Shown piece after piece: positions 61,388-64,000 of a stretch of 64,000 bases of DNA. Location: contig NC_063275.1 of NCBI RefSeq assembly GCF_910591885.1, positions 5,258,501-5,322,500 of the forward strand. Reading direction: 5' to 3'. Position 1 is the first letter of the stretch. Each line of letters begins with the position of its first letter. A program made the translations under genes and the position numbers. The notes beneath the pieces were generated by a model. The model was not told where the DNA came from, ran no database searches, and saw only the letters and a program-made list of their open reading frames with translations. The DNA comes from Bombus terrestris. Its lineage: Eukaryota; Arthropoda; Insecta; Hymenoptera; Apidae.

Positions 61388-64000
61388 GCCCAACCTCACA
61401 ACCGATCCGGCTCGCTCGCAAATTTGAAGTAAATCGCCTCCATATCGAAGGACGAACGCAGGTGGGATTGGTTTTAGGTTAGGCTATAGTTTTTCGAGCG
61501 AGCGCAGCGAGCGAGCAATGCGTAAACGTGCGTCACAAACCAATTGATTAGCACGTAGGTACACAGAAATATTTGCACCTGCCCGAGGAGCCGGAAGCTT
61601 TTATCGAATTGCTCACTGAGCAAAGTTTACATGTTATCAATTGTTTTACACAAAGAGTAATAGTTCGACGAAGTACAGTGCAACGTGAGTACCAGTATCG
61701 CTGAGAAAACTTGGAACTAACCGGAACTAAATGTAAGGAAATATAAAGTATATGTATAACCAGGAAGTTGAAACTAATGAAAATATATGTTAGGAACTAT
61801 GAAGTATGTGTGTAGCATGAAAATTGTAATCGTTGCTTGCTCGCAGCGTGCCCTCGTAAAAATCTAGTCCAACCTCACAACCGATGCGGCTCGCTCTCAA
61901 ATTTGAAGTAAATCGCCTTCTTATCGAAGGTCGAACGCCAGTGGGATTGGTTTTATGTTAGGCTTTAGTTTTTCGAGCGAGCGCAGCGAGCGAGCAATGC
62001 CTAAACGTGCGTCTCAATCCAATTCATTGGCACGTAGGCACATAGAAATAATTGCACCTGCCCGAAGAGCCGGAAGCTTTTAACGAATTGCTCACTGAGC
62101 AAAGTTTACATGTTATCAATAGTTTTACACAAAGAGTAATAGTTCGACGAAGTACAGTGCAACGTGAGTACCAGTATCGCTGAGAAAACTTGGAAATAAC
62201 CGGAACTAAATGTAAGGTAATATAAAGTATATGTATAACCAGGAAGTTGAAACTAATGAAAATATATGTTAGGAATTATATAGAATGTGTGTAGCATAAA
62301 ATTGTAATCGTTGCTCGCTCCGCACGCTCGTAAAAAAATGGTCCAACCTCACAACCGATCCGGCTCGCTCGCAAATTTGAAGTAAATCGCCTCCATATCG
62401 AAGGACGAACGCAGGTGGGATTGGTTTTAGGTTAGGCTATAGCTTTCGAGCGAGCGCAGCGAGCGAGCAATGCGTAAACGTGCGTCACAAACCAATTGAT
62501 TGGCACGAAGGTACATAGAAATAATTCAACCTGCCCGAAGAGCCGGAAGCTTTTATCGAATTGCTCACTGAGCAAAGTTTACATGTTATCAATAGTTTTA
62601 CACAAAGAGTAATAGTTCGACGAAGTACAGTGCAACGTGAGTACCAGTATCGCTGAGAAAACTTGGAAATAACCGGAACTAAATGTAAGGAAATATAAAG
62701 TATATGTATAACCAGGAAGTTGAAACTAATGAAAATATATGTTAGGAACTATGAAGTATGTGTGTAGCATGAAAATTGTAATCGTTGCTTGCTCGCAGCG
62801 TGCGCTCGTAAAAATCTAGTCCAACCTCACAACCGATGCGGCTCGCTCTCAAATTTGAAGTAAATCGCCTTCTTATCGAAGGTCGAACGCCAGTGGGATT
62901 GGTTTTAGGTTAGGCTATAGTTTTTCGAGCGAGCGCAGCGAGCGAGCAATGCGTAAACGTGCGTCACAAACCAATTGATTAGCACGTAGGTACACAGAAA
63001 TATTTGCACCTGCCCGAGGAGCCGGAAGCTTTTATCGAATTGCTCACTGAGCAAAGTTTACATGTTATCAATTGTTTTACACAAAGTGTAATAGTTCGAC
63101 GAAGTACAGTGCAACGTGAGTACCAGTATCGCTGAGAAAACTTGGAACTAGCCGGAACTAAATGTAAGGAAATATAAAGTATATGTATAACCAGGAAGTT
63201 GAAACTAATGAAAATATATGTTAGGAATTATATAGAATGTGTGTAGCATAAAATTGTAATCGTTGCTCGCTCCGCACGCTCGTAAAAAAATGGTCCAACC
63301 TCACAACCGATCCGGCTCGCTCGCAAATTTGAAGTAAATCGCCTTCTTATCGAAGGTCGAACGCCAGTGGGATTGGTTTTATGTTAGGCTATAGTTTTTC
63401 GAGCGAGCGCAGCGAGCGAGCAATGCCTAAACGTGCGTCTCAATCCAATTCATTGGCACGTAGGCACATAGAAATAATTGCACCTGCCCGAAGAGCCGGA
63501 AGCTTCTATCGAATTGCTCACTGAGCAAAGTTTACATGTTATCAATAGTTTTACACAAAGAGTAATAGTTCGACGAAGTACAGTGCAACGTGAGTACCAG
63601 TATCGCTGAGAAAACTTGGAAATAACCGGAACTAAATGTAAGGAAATATAAAGTATATGTATAACCAGGAAGTTGAAACTAATGAAAATATATGTTAGGA
63701 ATTATATAGAATGTGTGTAGCATAAAATTGTAATCGTTGCTCGCTCCGCACGCTCGTAAAAAAATGGTCCAACCTCACAACCGATCCGGCTCGCTCGCAA
63801 ATTTGAAGTAAATCGCCTCCATATCGAAGGACGAACGCAGGTGGGATTGGTTTTAGGTTAGGCTATAGTTTTTCGAGCGAGCGCAGGGAGCGAGCAATGC
63901 GTAAACGTGCGTCACAAACCAATTGATTGGCACGAAGGTACATAGAAATAATTGCACCTGCCCGAAGAGCCGGAAGCTTTTATCGAATTGCTCACTGAGC
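61388..64000 (+). repeat. Right-end mixed block, five complete units and one partial
   Basis: Units start at 61388, 61867, 62341, 62819, 63293 and 63767, the last cut by the window end. The units at 62341 and 63767 are A/B chimeras that switch inside ACATAGAAATA, from GGCACGAAGG on the left to CCCGAAGAGCC on the right. The unit at 62819 joins a B head to a W-like body at GGATTGGTTTTA. The partial unit has GCGCAGGGAGCGAGC in island 2. The array continues past the window edge. Confidence 0.87.

Larger units (their letters stand above)
1..64000 (+). repeat. Tandem satellite array, ~476 bp monomer, 134 complete units
   Basis: The whole window is a head-to-tail tandem repeat. Anchoring on GTCCAACCT gives 134 complete units from 8 to 63766, all in the same orientation, plus 7 bases on the left and a 234-base partial unit on the right. 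Unit lengths are tightly quantised: 474 bp for most A-tail units, 479 bp for most B-tail units, and rare 461, 473, 475 and 478 bp forms caused by small indels or A/B tail hybrids. My 81 A-tail and 53 B-tail units sum exactly to the observed span. No unrelated DNA interrupts the array and no inversion was seen. No reading frame is conserved between copies, so I treat it as non-coding. Family knowledge: long HOR satellites are typical of eukaryotic centromeric, pericentromeric or subtelomeric heterochromatin. I cannot name the family or species from sequence alone. Confidence 0.97.

Noticed and set aside
1..64000. CRISPR array
   Set aside because: The repeat is about 476 bp with no short repeat and unique spacer pattern. 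Adjacent units are nearly identical along their whole length.
1..64000. rRNA, histone or other tandem gene cluster
   Set aside because: No conserved RNA or protein motif is visible, no reading frame is kept, and the unit is too short for rDNA.

Overview
The window is one uninterrupted block of satellite DNA. From base 1 to base 64000 it is a head-to-tail array of a monomer of about 476 bp, all copies in the same orientation. I anchored every unit on its GTCCAACCT-like start and found 134 complete monomers (8-63766), a 7-base left stub and a partial right unit of 234 bases. The mean unit is 475.8 bp. I see no protein-coding gene, RNA gene, CRISPR array or recognisable transposon gene. The longest open frames (63-113 codons) are chance frames inside a few copies. 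A long satellite with higher-order repeats and no genes points to a eukaryotic chromosome, in a heterochromatic, centromeric, pericentromeric or subtelomeric region. An arthropod is possible (many heads carry two TTAGG units), but this is a weak guess.

Two main monomer forms exist. Form A has a CCGATCCGG head and a short tail (474 bp). Form B has a CCGATGCGG head and a longer tail (479 bp). 81 units have an A tail and 53 a B tail, and many units are A/B chimeras. A third, diverged form (D) occurs four times. Each monomer holds three GC-rich islands built on GAGC/GCTC words. Islands 2 and 3 are inverted copies of each other and bound an inner segment of about 370 bp, so the unit may descend from a small inverted-repeat element joined to a linker of about 105 bp. 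Two short palindromes lie inside the inner segment.

Monomers are organised into higher-order repeats (HORs) whose period changes along the window: a 4-mer of 1902 bp (8-3815), a 3-mer of 1431 bp (about 4430-7290), a 2-mer of 957 bp (10970-12883), an 11-mer of 5233 bp (20018-30483, running into the next block), an 8-mer of 3811 bp (30484-38100), short 2-mers (38101-44287), a regular 4-mer of 1901 bp in five copies (44288-53778), and a fresh 2-mer of 953 bp (59482-61387). Mixed, less regular stretches lie between. Subfamilies are regional: one B variant occurs only in the first 14.8 kb, and the W-type variant only from about 21 kb onward. Rare variants also reappear up to 35 kb away, so both local unequal exchange and longer-range copying have shaped the array.

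There are no genes to work together here. The biological interest is in the HOR architecture, the inverted-island design of the monomer, and which short motifs the most amplified HOR keeps or loses. All identities were judged by eye on diagnostic bases, not by alignment software.
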